Origin: CAWHMS01 sp963830495
GTDB lineage: Bacteria > Actinomycetota > Actinomycetes > Propionibacteriales > Nocardioidaceae
DNA length: 64,000 bases
Direction of reading: 5' to 3'
NCBI GenBank assembly: GCA_963830495.1
Contig: CAWHMS010000002.1
Span: 620,001 to 684,000, forward strand
Shown one piece after another: positions 24,352 to 31,229 of this stretch; within the stretch, counting starts at the first letter, position 1; each line of letters starts with the position of its first letter. The position numbers and the translations under genes are program-made. The notes below the pieces were generated by a model. It ran no database searches, was not told where the DNA came from, and saw nothing but the letters and a program-made list of their open reading frames with translations.

Positions 24352-24680
24352 ATGGACCTGTCTCGCCGACGATTTCTGGTCGGACTGTCCGCGCTGGCGG
24401 TCATGCCGCTGGTTGGCTGTGGCAGCGGCACGTCCGGTGGCGACGCGGGGAGCACCGACTCCGCCGCACCGGTGCGAATTGAGGAAGACGCCTTCCCGGC
24501 CCGGATCGAGCAGAGGTACGGGAGCACGGAGGTTTGGGCGCTCCGGCCAGGGTGGTCTGCATGGGCCTGGTCGAGCAGGACGCGTTGCTGGCCCTCGGGA
24601 TCGCGCCGGTCGCCACCACGGCGTGGTTCGGTGACGCACCCGGCGCGATCTTCCCGTGGGCCACGGAGGCCCTCGTGCGA
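24352..24680 (+). pseudogene. Remnant of an iron-siderophore ABC transporter binding protein (FecB-like)
   Basis: The frame from ATG 24352 gives a twin-arginine lipoprotein start (LSRRRFLVGLSALAV, lipobox LVGC) and RIEQRYGSTEV. Just after, near 24530, homology jumps one frame and continues as ARVVCMGLVEQDALLALGIA then TTAWFGDAPGAIFPWATEAL, typical of FecB-like proteins. After about 24680 it ends, with roughly two thirds of the gene missing and the XRE promoter following. So there is one frameshift and a 3' truncation behind an intact iron box. Two short ORFs over this span are not separate genes. Confidence 0.8.
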
Positions 24681-24711
24681 GTGACACGGCTCACGAGCAG
24701 CGGGCTTGCAT

Positions 24712-24731
24712 TTGCTAACTCTTGTTAGCAA
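24712..24731 (+). promoter_or_regulatory. Palindromic operator upstream of the XRE regulator
   Basis: TTGCTAAC-tctt-GTTAGCAA, a perfect 8-bp inverted repeat, ends nine bases before the ATG of the XRE gene and overlaps its expected promoter. Autoregulation by that protein is the simplest reading. Confidence 0.65.
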
Positions 24732-24740
24732 GGTGGAGGC

Positions 24741-25196
24741 ATGGCCACGCTGAAGCCCGGTAAACCCCTCACCGAGGGGGCGCCGAAGGCTGCTGCCTCG
24801 GTGGCGGCCAAGGCCCGGGCCAGCACGGCGAAGATGGGCACCGGGGTGGAGAACCTCGGCGACTACCTGCGGGAGCAGCGCCGCGCGGCGCAGCTGTCGC
24901 TGCGTCAGCTCGCTGAGCAGGCAGGTGTGTCCAACCCCTACCTGAGCCAGATCGAGCGTGGCCTGCGCCGGCCGTCGGCCGACGTACTGCAGCACCTGGC
25001 CAAGGCGCTGCGAATCTCCGCTGAGACGCTCTACGTGCGCGCCGGGATCCTCGAAGCAGACGACTCAGGTGCCCGCGACGTCACGGTCGCAGTGCTGGAG
25101 GACGCACATCTCACCGCACGGCAGCGCCAGATCCTGCTCGATGTCTACCAGTCGTTCCGACGCGAGAACGATCCCGATCAGCCCACAATCCCCTGA
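24741..25196 (+). CDS. XRE family transcriptional regulator (Rv0474-like)
   Basis: 151 residues. A basic Ala/Lys-rich N-terminal tail (1-35) precedes a helix-turn-helix of the XRE type (LGDYLREQRRAAQLSLRQLA then GVSNPYLSQIERGLRRPS). The C-terminal 60 residues are helical. GGTGGAGGC precedes the ATG. It is followed by an HbhA-like gene and, further on, a DUF2516 gene, the same order as Rv0474-hbhA-Rv0476 in M. tuberculosis. It likely controls that unit through the palindrome just upstream; the signal is unknown. Confidence 0.88.
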   Translation: MATLKPGKPLTEGAPKAAASVAAKARASTAKMGTGVENLGDYLREQRRAAQLSLRQLAEQAGVSNPYLSQIERGLRRPSADVLQHLAKALRISAETLYVRAGILEADDSGARDVTVAVLEDAHLTARQRQILLDVYQSFRRENDPDQPTIP

Positions 25197-25225
25197 ACCA
25201 GCTCAACCCCCGAAAGGACACGACC

Positions 25226-25822
25226 ATGGCTTTCACCGCCTCGATCGACAAGACCCGCAAGGACCTCGAGAAGACCTTGAGCAACAGCACCCCGCTGCTC
25301 GCGGTCGTCGGAGCCGGCGACCTCGCCGTCCACAAGCTCCGGGCCGCCGGCGCCGAGCTCAACGCCCGGGCATCGCAGCTCGACCCCGCCACGGTGCGTT
25401 CGCAGACCGAGGCCACCGTCGGCGCCGTCCAGGCCGAGGTGCTCGCCACGCCGGATCGCGTCAAGACGCTGCCCGCCAAGGCGCAGTCCGCCCTCGAGGA
25501 CGTATCGGCCGGCGCGCTGTCGGCGTACGGCGACCTCGCGGAGCGTGGCAAGATCCTCGTGAACCGCATCTCCGGCCAGCAGGCGACGAAGGACCTGCAG
25601 GACCAGGCCAAGTCGACCGCCAGCAAGGCCAAGGCGACGGCGACGACGGCCAAGAAGTCCGCGAGCCGCACCAAGTCGGCGACCAAGGCCGCCACCACCA
25701 CGGCCAAGAAGCAGGCCAAGGCGACCAAGACCTCGGCCAAGGGCACGACTACGTCGGCGACCAAGACCGCCTCTGCGGCCACCAAGGCCGCGGGCGATGC
25801 GGCTGCGAAGGTCGGCGACTGA
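25226..25822 (+). CDS. HbhA-like Lys/Ala-rich C-terminal protein
   Basis: 198 residues. The N-terminal 120 are a helical, coiled-coil-prone domain (LLAVVGAGDLAVHKLRAAGAE). The last 75 are a low-complexity Lys/Ala/Thr tail with repeated KSA, TTAKK and TKAA units, like mycobacterial heparin-binding hemagglutinin and histone-like tails. HbhA binds sulfated glycans and has been tied to lipid inclusions. Here DNA or polyanion binding is equally plausible. GAAAGGAC lies before the ATG. It is probably cotranscribed with the XRE gene 29 bases upstream. Confidence 0.78.
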   Translation: MAFTASIDKTRKDLEKTLSNSTPLLAVVGAGDLAVHKLRAAGAELNARASQLDPATVRSQTEATVGAVQAEVLATPDRVKTLPAKAQSALEDVSAGALSAYGDLAERGKILVNRISGQQATKDLQDQAKSTASKAKATATTAKKSASRTKSATKAATTTAKKQAKATKTSAKGTTTSATKTASAATKAAGDAAAKVGD

Positions 25823-25827
25823 CCCTT

Positions 25828-25873
25828 ACCTCACCACCTCACCACCTCACCACCTCACCACCTCACCACCTCA
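25828..25873 (+). repeat. 8-nt tandem repeat (ACCTCACC)n
   Basis: Five perfect copies of ACCTCACC plus a partial sixth, starting six bases after the HbhA-like stop and running straight into a palindromic repeat. Copy number is likely to vary between strains. Confidence 0.9.
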
Positions 25874-25918
25874 AGGATCCGACTCTCAGCCAGTCATGAT
25901 CGGCTGAGCGTCGGATCT
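25873..25918. repeat. 47-nt GGATCC palindrome, family 2 copy A (diverged)
   Basis: AAGGATCCGACTCTCAGCC on the left and GGCTGAGCGTCGGATCT on the right form an imperfect long hairpin. It matches the elements at 32466 and 61298. It lies after the HbhA-like gene and contains the stop codon of the fecE remnant on the other strand. Confidence 0.8.
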
Positions 25919-26095
25919 CTCGTCGTGGTGGGGGCGGACGGGGATGACGATCGGGCAGCCGCTCTGGGGGTCCGGGATCACCTGAGCCGACAAGCCGAAG
26001 ACGTCGGTGAGCAGTGCCGGCGTGAGCACCTCCGAAGGCCCCCCCTTGCGGCGATCCGGCCCTCGGCCATGACGACCAAGGCGTCCACCGTGACG
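25886..26095 (-). pseudogene. Remnant of an iron-siderophore ABC transporter ATPase (FecE-like C-terminus)
   Basis: Read on the minus strand, DALVVMAEGRIAA in one frame and GPSEVLTPALLTDVFGLSA with QVIPDPQSGCPIVIPV in the next are the end of a FecE/FepC-type ATPase. The frames switch at a run of seven G (26039-26045). Walker A, the Q-loop and the signature motif are absent and nothing recognisable lies upstream. Its stop falls inside a palindromic repeat. The rest of the interval 25919-26270 shows no other gene. Confidence 0.72.
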
Positions 26096-26258
26096 TCGCT
26101 GCGTCGGCAACTGGTCAGGGAGCGTGCTGTGCCGAAGTCAGACATCGCCTTCGTCGGCTACTGGCGCCGCGGTGTGAGCGAGGACGAAGCGGGGTGATCC
26201 CGGCCGCTGGTCACGGGCTGCGCCGTCGCCGTGATGTCGGTCGGCTCCGGCGGCTGGC

Positions 26259-26264
26259 TATCCT
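26259..26264 (+). promoter_or_regulatory. -10 box of the DUF2516 gene (leaderless)
   Basis: TATCCT with six bases to the GTG at 26271. Confidence 0.6.
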
Positions 26265-26270
26265 GACTCC

Positions 26271-26570
26271 GTGGAAATCGACCCGACACTGCCTTTCCAG
26301 ATCGAGGCACAGATCAAGCTGGTGCTGTGGATCGTGCTGCTCGGGGTCAAGATCTTCGCCCTGGTCGACGCGGCAATCCGCAAGGACGCGTTCTATGTCG
26401 CGGCCGACAAGCAGAACAAGGCCTTCTGGCTGGTGCTGCTCGGCGTCTTCCTGGCGCTGCACATCGTGATCCCGTCGCCGCTGCATGTCCTGAACCTTGT
26501 CGGCACGGTCGCCGCCTTCGTCTACCTGGCCGACGTACGTCCAGCCCTGAAGTCGATGCAACAACGCTGA
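26271..26570 (+). CDS. DUF2516 family membrane protein
   Basis: 99 residues with three predicted membrane segments: about 15-33 (IKLVLWIVLLGVKIFALVD), 52-68 (AFWLVLLGVFLALHIVI) and 72-88. It matches the actinobacterial DUF2516 family (Rv0476), found downstream of hbhA. Its function is unknown. In this genome decayed siderophore genes and repeats have inserted between it and the HbhA-like gene, and it has its own leaderless promoter. Confidence 0.87.
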   Translation: MEIDPTLPFQIEAQIKLVLWIVLLGVKIFALVDAAIRKDAFYVAADKQNKAFWLVLLGVFLALHIVIPSPLHVLNLVGTVAAFVYLADVRPALKSMQQR

Positions 26571-26621
26571 CAATCTGCCTGGTGAGGTGACGGGCTGCAG
26601 ATCAGGCGAAGGGCCGGCCAG

Positions 26622-27125
26622 ATGAAGATCACCGTCGTCGAGGGCGACATCACCAGCCAGAGCGTCGACGCCGTCGTCAATGCGGCCAACTCCGGGATGC
26701 GCGGCGGCGGCGGTGTCGACGGCGCCATCCATCGAGCAGGCGGACCTGCCATCCTCGAAGACTGCATTCGCCGATTCCCCAACGGGTTGGCCACGGGTCA
26801 AGCCGGTTCGACCACTGCCGGCGATCTGCAAGCCCGTTGGGTGATCCACGTCGTGGGGCCGAACTTCGCGGCAGGTCAGACCGACCGCCTGCTGCTCGAG
26901 TCCTGTTACTCCAACGCTCTCGCCGTAGCCGACGAGCTAGGGGCGCGATCCCTCGCGTTTCCCCTCGTCTCGGCTGGCATCTACGGCTGGCCGATGCAGG
27001 ATGCGGCCGACGTAGCCGTGGAGACGCTGCGTCGTACGTCGTCGGCGGTGGCGGAGGCGAGGCTGGTGGCGTTCGGCCCGGCGGCCCTCGACGCGCTCAC
27101 CAGCGCGCTGGCCCGGCCCGGTTGA
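26622..27125 (+). CDS. Macrodomain protein, O-acetyl-ADP-ribose deacetylase-like
   Basis: 167 residues, a stand-alone macrodomain. VDAVVNAANSGMRGGGGVDG with AIHRAGG forms the ADP-ribose pocket; PLVSAGIYGWPMQ is the second loop. MacroD-type enzymes remove O-acetyl from O-acetyl-ADP-ribose and mono-ADP-ribose from proteins. No sirtuin or ADP-ribosyltransferase gene is next to it. Confidence 0.92.
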   Translation: MKITVVEGDITSQSVDAVVNAANSGMRGGGGVDGAIHRAGGPAILEDCIRRFPNGLATGQAGSTTAGDLQARWVIHVVGPNFAAGQTDRLLLESCYSNALAVADELGARSLAFPLVSAGIYGWPMQDAADVAVETLRRTSSAVAEARLVAFGPAALDALTSALARPG

Positions 27126-27140
27126 CGCTGTCCCTATCCA

Positions 27141-27184
27141 TCGAGTGGCCAGGTTGTTCCCGTCGAGTGGCCAGGTTGTTCCCG
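27141..27184 (-). repeat. 22-nt tandem repeat, two copies (same family as 51905-52009)
   Basis: Two perfect head-to-tail copies of a 22-nt unit. On the minus strand it starts CGGGAACAACCTG, the same 13 bases as the unit at 51905-52009; the remaining nine bases differ at four positions. It lies between the convergent macrodomain and typA genes. Confidence 0.85.
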
Positions 27185-27254
27185 CGTGCCGGCTCGGCGG
27201 CAACTTCTTGACTCTGGCGGCAAGTCTGACCTCGGCGCGAGGAAGGCGAAGGGA

Positions 27255-29150
27255 TCAGGAGCGGCGGGCGCGGGCGGCGGTCTTGGCCCGGTCGTTCTGA
27301 TCCAGCACCAGCTTGCGGATCCGCACCGCCTCCGGGGTCACCTCGACGCACTCGTCCTCGCGACAGAACTCGAGCGACTGCTCCAGAGACAGGCGCCGGG
27401 GCGGGATCAGGCGCTCGAGCTCCTCCGCGGTCGAGGAGCGCACGTTGGTGAGCTTCTTCTCTTTCGTGATGTTGACGTCCATGTCGTCTGAGCGGCTGTT
27501 CTCACCGACGATCATGCCCTCGTAGACCTCGGTCGTCGGCTCCACGAAGAGCGCGCCGCGCTCCTGCAGGTTGAACATCGCGTACGTCGTCGCGGCGCCC
27601 GAGCGATCAGCGACAAGCGACCCGGTCGGCCTGGTCGAGATCTCACCGAACCACGGCTCGTAGCCCTCGAAGACGTGATGGGTGATGCCGGTGCCGCGCG
27701 TGTCGGTCAGGAACTCGGTGCGGAAGCCGATGAGCCCACGGGCCGGCACCAGGAACTCCATCCTGACCCAGCCGGTGCCGTGGTTGGTCATTTGCTCCAT
27801 CCGGCCCCGGCGCACCGCGAGCAGCTGGGTGATCGTGCCGAGGTACTCCTCAGGGCAGTCGATCGTGAGGCGTTCGACGGGTTCGTGCAGCTTCCCGTCG
27901 ACCTCGCGGGTCACCACCTGCGGCTTGCCCACCGTGAGCTCGTAGCCCTCGCGTCGCATCGTCTCGACCAGGATCGCGAGCGCCAGCTCGCCGCGGCCCT
28001 GCACCTCCCACGAGTCGGGGCGGTCGGTCGGCAGCACGTTGATCGACACGTTGCCGACCAGCTCCTTGTCGAGCCGCTCCTTGACCAGCCGGGCGGTGAC
28101 CTTCGCACCCTTGACCCGCCCGGCGAGCGGCGAGGTGTTGGTGCCGATCGTCATCGAGATGGCCGGCTCGTCGACCGTGATCAGCGGCAGCGCGGCGGGT
28201 TCGTCCGGGTCGGCGAGTGTCTCCCCGATCATGATCTCCGGGATGCCGGCGACGGCCACGATGTCGCCCGGCCCGGCGGACTGCCCGGACACTCGCTCCA
28301 GCGCGTCGGTGACGAGGAGCTCGGTGATCTTGACCCGTTGGGTGGTTCCGTCGCGCCGCATCCAGGCCACCTGCTGGCCCTTCGTGAGCTCGCCTTGGTA
28401 GACCCGACACAGCGCCAGCCGCCCCAGGAAGGGAGAGGCGTCGAGGTTGGTGACATGGGCCTGCAGTGGTGCGCCGTCGACGTACGTCGGTGCGGGGATG
28501 GCGTCGATGATCGTGCGGAACAGCGGTTCGAGGTCGGGGCTGTCGGGCATCGTGCCGTCGGCTGGCTGCTGGACAGAGGCACGACCGGCCCTGGCCGAGG
28601 CGAAGACGACCGGGAAGTCCAGCGCGTCCTGGTCGTGCGTGTCATCGAGCAGGTCGAGGAACAGCTCGTAGGTCTCGTCGACGACCTCGCTGATCCGGGC
28701 GTCGGGCCGGTCCACCTTGTTGACGACGAGTACGACCGGAAGCTTCGCGGCGAGCGCCTTGCGCAGCACGAACCGGGTCTGCGGCAGCGGACCCTCGGAG
28801 GCGTCGACCAGCAGCACGATCCCGTCGACCATCGACAGTCCACGCTCGACCTCGCCACCGAAGTCGGCGTGTCCGGGCGTGTCAATGATGTTTATGGTCA
28901 GAGGTCCGTCGGTGGCTGCCGGTCCGACATACCGAACCGCGGTGTTCTTGGCCAGGATCGTGATGCCCTTCTCACGCTCGAGGTCGCCGGAGTCCATCGC
29001 CCGCTCGTCGACGTGCTGGTGCTCGCCGAACGCACCGCTCTGCCACAGCATGGCGTCGACGAGGGTGGTCTTGCCGTGGTCGACGTGGGCGACGATGGCG
29101 ATGTTGCGCAGGTCGCCGCGGACGGCCATTGGCTGGGCGTGGGCAGACAT
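27255..29150 (-). CDS. typA: Translational GTPase TypA/BipA
   Basis: 631 residues. G-domain motifs are AHVDHGKTTLVDAML, REKGITI, DTPGHADFGGEVERG and NKVDRPDAR, followed by EF-G-like domains (VMEPVERLTIDCPEEYLG-type, seen as LHEPVERLTIDCPEEYLG) and the TypA-specific C-terminal domain. It is a ribosome-associated GTPase for stress and cold growth and 50S assembly. The long ORF on the opposite strand is its shadow. It is flanked by convergent genes on one side and the anti-sigma-like gene on the other. Confidence 0.97.
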   Translation of the reverse strand: MSAHAQPMAVRGDLRNIAIVAHVDHGKTTLVDAMLWQSGAFGEHQHVDERAMDSGDLEREKGITILAKNTAVRYVGPAATDGPLTINIIDTPGHADFGGEVERGLSMVDGIVLLVDASEGPLPQTRFVLRKALAAKLPVVLVVNKVDRPDARISEVVDETYELFLDLLDDTHDQDALDFPVVFASARAGRASVQQPADGTMPDSPDLEPLFRTIIDAIPAPTYVDGAPLQAHVTNLDASPFLGRLALCRVYQGELTKGQQVAWMRRDGTTQRVKITELLVTDALERVSGQSAGPGDIVAVAGIPEIMIGETLADPDEPAALPLITVDEPAISMTIGTNTSPLAGRVKGAKVTARLVKERLDKELVGNVSINVLPTDRPDSWEVQGRGELALAILVETMRREGYELTVGKPQVVTREVDGKLHEPVERLTIDCPEEYLGTITQLLAVRRGRMEQMTNHGTGWVRMEFLVPARGLIGFRTEFLTDTRGTGITHHVFEGYEPWFGEISTRPTGSLVADRSGAATTYAMFNLQERGALFVEPTTEVYEGMIVGENSRSDDMDVNITKEKKLTNVRSSTAEELERLIPPRRLSLEQSLEFCREDECVEVTPEAVRIRKLVLDQNDRAKTAARARRS

Positions 29151-29251
29151 GGGCGAGCGAGAGTCCTGTCGAGCGTGGGTACGTCGGTCGAGCGCCGACG
29201 CGCCGATCCTACCGAGGCCACAGAGGCCCGAGCGAATCCCGTCGCGGAGAG

Positions 29252-30130
29252 CTACTCCTGCTCGAGGTAGAGCGAATCCACCAGCTCCCGGAGCTCCTGC
29301 ACGGTTGCCCTAGGCGTCTCCGGGAACCAGGTCTGCTCGATGGCGACGACGGCGCTGTCGAGCTCGACCAGCCACAGGTCGTGAAGCTGTCCGCTGTGCG
29401 CATGCCCGCTGCCGATGACCTCATCGAAGGCACGCCAGAGTCTCAGCCCGCCATCGTTGCAGGAGCTGATCTCGGAGCGCTGGGGTCCTTGTAGTCGCAG
29501 GTGCACGGCTGGGTAGCCGAGCATCTCTCCCTGGGACGGCGCCTGGAGGACGATCATCTGCTCCAAGTCGGCTAGGGCGGTGGCGATTGCCATCGGGTTG
29601 CTGACTTCACGCCATCCCTGTGTTGTGTCGCAGGCGTCACGCGGCAGCGACTCGAGGTCTGTGATCAGCACCTCGGCCGTCGACCGGAGATCTGAGCCCT
29701 TGTTGGTCCAGGACCCGAAGTGGATCCAGTCCTTGCCTGGCGCCACGAAGCCCACGGCGGTGATCGACCCCGGGATCGTCAGCTGCGTGAGGTAGTCGCC
29801 ACCGGGGCGGAGTGGCTGCTCTGCTGGTGTGCAGCAGGTGAGCACCGAGGGGGACTCCGGTGCGTACCGAAGCACCGTCGGTGGTCGGCCTCCGGTTTCG
29901 GCGGGCGACGTCGGGGTGTTGGTGACCGGATCGGAGGCGCTCTGATCGTTGTCCTGCAGGGCGAGCCCGGCGACAGCCACCACTGCTGCGGCGCTGGCGG
30001 CGACGCTCGCGACCCTGATAGTCCTCGTCCGCCGCGCCCGGTGGCGGATGGCGTCGAGATCCGGCGGGTCGGGCATGGCGTGCGAGGCAACGTCGTGGGC
30101 GGCGGTGCGGAGAAGCTCGTCGAGGTTCAT
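29252..30130 (-). CDS. Membrane protein, putative regulator of the SigE-type sigma factor
   Basis: 292 residues: cytoplasmic N-terminus (1-37) opening MNLDELLRTAAHDVASHA, one membrane segment at about 38-57 (VASVAASAAAVVAVAGLAL), then an extracytoplasmic domain of about 230 residues with no domain I recognise. It overlaps the sigma gene by four bases (ATGA), and an N-terminal helix ahead of a membrane span fits an anti-sigma factor. No HxxxCxxC zinc motif is present. The gene arrangement parallels 7877-9616. Confidence 0.68.
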   Translation of the reverse strand: MNLDELLRTAAHDVASHAMPDPPDLDAIRHRARRTRTIRVASVAASAAAVVAVAGLALQDNDQSASDPVTNTPTSPAETGGRPPTVLRYAPESPSVLTCCTPAEQPLRPGGDYLTQLTIPGSITAVGFVAPGKDWIHFGSWTNKGSDLRSTAEVLITDLESLPRDACDTTQGWREVSNPMAIATALADLEQMIVLQAPSQGEMLGYPAVHLRLQGPQRSEISSCNDGGLRLWRAFDEVIGSGHAHSGQLHDLWLVELDSAVVAIEQTWFPETPRATVQELRELVDSLYLEQE

Positions 30131-30645
30131 GTGTGCTCGCCTCCTGCTGCGAAGGAGTGCTCGATGCCGAGACGTGTCTCAAGCGCTCGCCGGGCGCTGT
30201 TCAAGTGGCTCTTCACGGTGCCTTCGGCGACGCCGAGTACGTCGGCGATCTCCGCCTGGGTCAGGTCCTCGTAGTAGCGGAGCACGACGACGGCACGCTG
30301 GCGCGCGGGAAGCGCCAACACCGCGTCCCACACCGATGCGGACTCGGCCACGGAGTCATCGAACCCGGGCGCCAGCTGATCCCGGTAGAACTCGGTTGGC
30401 AGCTCCGACGTCGAGCGACGCCGCCACCACGAGGTCGCCTGGTTGGTCATGATCGTCCTGGCGTAGGCCGCCGGGTGGTCCATGCGCATGATGCGCGGCC
30501 ACGACAGGTACACCTTGGTCAGCGTGGCCTGGGCGAGGTCCTCGGCAAGCTGGTGGTCGCCGGTGAGCAGGAAAGCCGTGCGATACAGCCGAGGCCACTG
30601 GGCAGCGGCGAAGGAGCTGAACTCCGCTTCGTCCTGCTGCTTCAC
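30127..30645 (-). CDS. SigE-family ECF sigma factor
   Basis: 172 residues of the SigE (S. antibioticus type) ECF family. Region 2 is FSSFAAAQWPRLYRTAFLLT then HQLAEDLAQATLTKVYLSW; region 4 is LPARQRAVVVLRYYEDLTQA then VAEGTVKSHLNSARRALE. It directs RNA polymerase to stress or envelope promoters. GTG start at 30645, with AGGGGGTG upstream. This is the intact counterpart of the frameshifted sigma gene at 7877. Confidence 0.9.
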   Translation of the reverse strand: MKQQDEAEFSSFAAAQWPRLYRTAFLLTGDHQLAEDLAQATLTKVYLSWPRIMRMDHPAAYARTIMTNQATSWWRRRSTSELPTEFYRDQLAPGFDDSVAESASVWDAVLALPARQRAVVVLRYYEDLTQAEIADVLGVAEGTVKSHLNSARRALETRLGIEHSFAAGGEHT

Positions 30646-30792
30646 CCGGCACCCCCTGAGGGCCTCTGACCGACGTTATGCAGGATGAACGCCGCCAGTC
30701 AGCCGATTCGTTCAGTCCGCGACCCAGAAGGTTCCGCCGGCGCGGCGGGTGGCGCATGATGTGCTCGGCGCCGAAGCTCGCCGGCACGTGGG

Positions 30793-30819
30793 TGTCGAAT
30801 CCGGTGCGGGCCATTCGTC
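30793..30819 (+). promoter_or_regulatory. ECF42-type promoter
   Basis: TGTCGA (30793-30798), a 17-base spacer, then CGTC (30816-30819), the promoter type reported for ECF42 sigma factors. It lies 36 bases before the DGPF gene, which precedes the ECF42 gene, implying autoregulation. Confidence 0.65.
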
Positions 30820-30854
30820 AGCAAGGCAACCGAACACAACGAAGGGGGCCCAAG

Positions 30855-31226
30855 ATGGCTCAGTACATGTTCCTGCTCTACGACAACGAGTCCTGGTACG
30901 ACGACATGTCGCCGGACAAGTGGAACGAGGCGATGAAGCTGCACGGGGAGTTCGCCGAGGCGGTGGAGGCTGCCGGCGCGCGCATCCTGGGTGGCGAAGC
31001 ACTCGAGCGGTCCACCACCGCCACGACTGTCCGGCGTGACTGGGAGAACCTGGCCGCCGAGGCGGTCGTCAGCGACGGTCCGTTCATCGAGACGAAGGAG
31101 GCGCTCGGCGGTTACTACGTCGTCGAGGCCAGGGATCTCGACCAAGCCCTCGAACTGGCGAAGATCTGCCCCTCCGCCGTCACCGAGGTGCGCCCGGTCA
31201 TGGACACCAGCGGCAGCGCCGGCTGA
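30855..31226 (+). CDS. YCII/DGPF domain protein (ECF42 partner)
   Basis: 123 residues with the YCII-like ferredoxin fold; MAQYMFLLYDNESWYDDMS opens it and VVSDGPFIETKEALGGYYVV contains the DGPF motif that names the family. DGPF proteins are nearly always encoded with ECF42 sigma factors and may be their effectors or targets; their enzymatic role is unknown. ATG 30855 follows an AAGGGGG ribosome binding site. The sigma gene starts three bases after the stop. Confidence 0.9.
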   Translation: MAQYMFLLYDNESWYDDMSPDKWNEAMKLHGEFAEAVEAAGARILGGEALERSTTATTVRRDWENLAAEAVVSDGPFIETKEALGGYYVVEARDLDQALELAKICPSAVTEVRPVMDTSGSAG

Positions 31227-31229
31227 TCC

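Noticed and set aside
24534..24728. A separate 64-codon gene starting at 24534
   Set aside because: Its sequence is the continuation of the frameshifted fecB remnant.
25886..26110. A 74-codon protein-coding gene
   Set aside because: Only its second half is similar to FecE; the first half continues in another frame, so it is a remnant.
26111..26270. More of the fecE pseudogene
   Set aside because: I found no ATPase motif in any minus-strand frame here, so the remnant appears to end near 26095.
27675..29270. 531-codon open frame on the plus strand
   Set aside because: It is the shadow of typA, whose GTPase motifs are complete on the minus strand.
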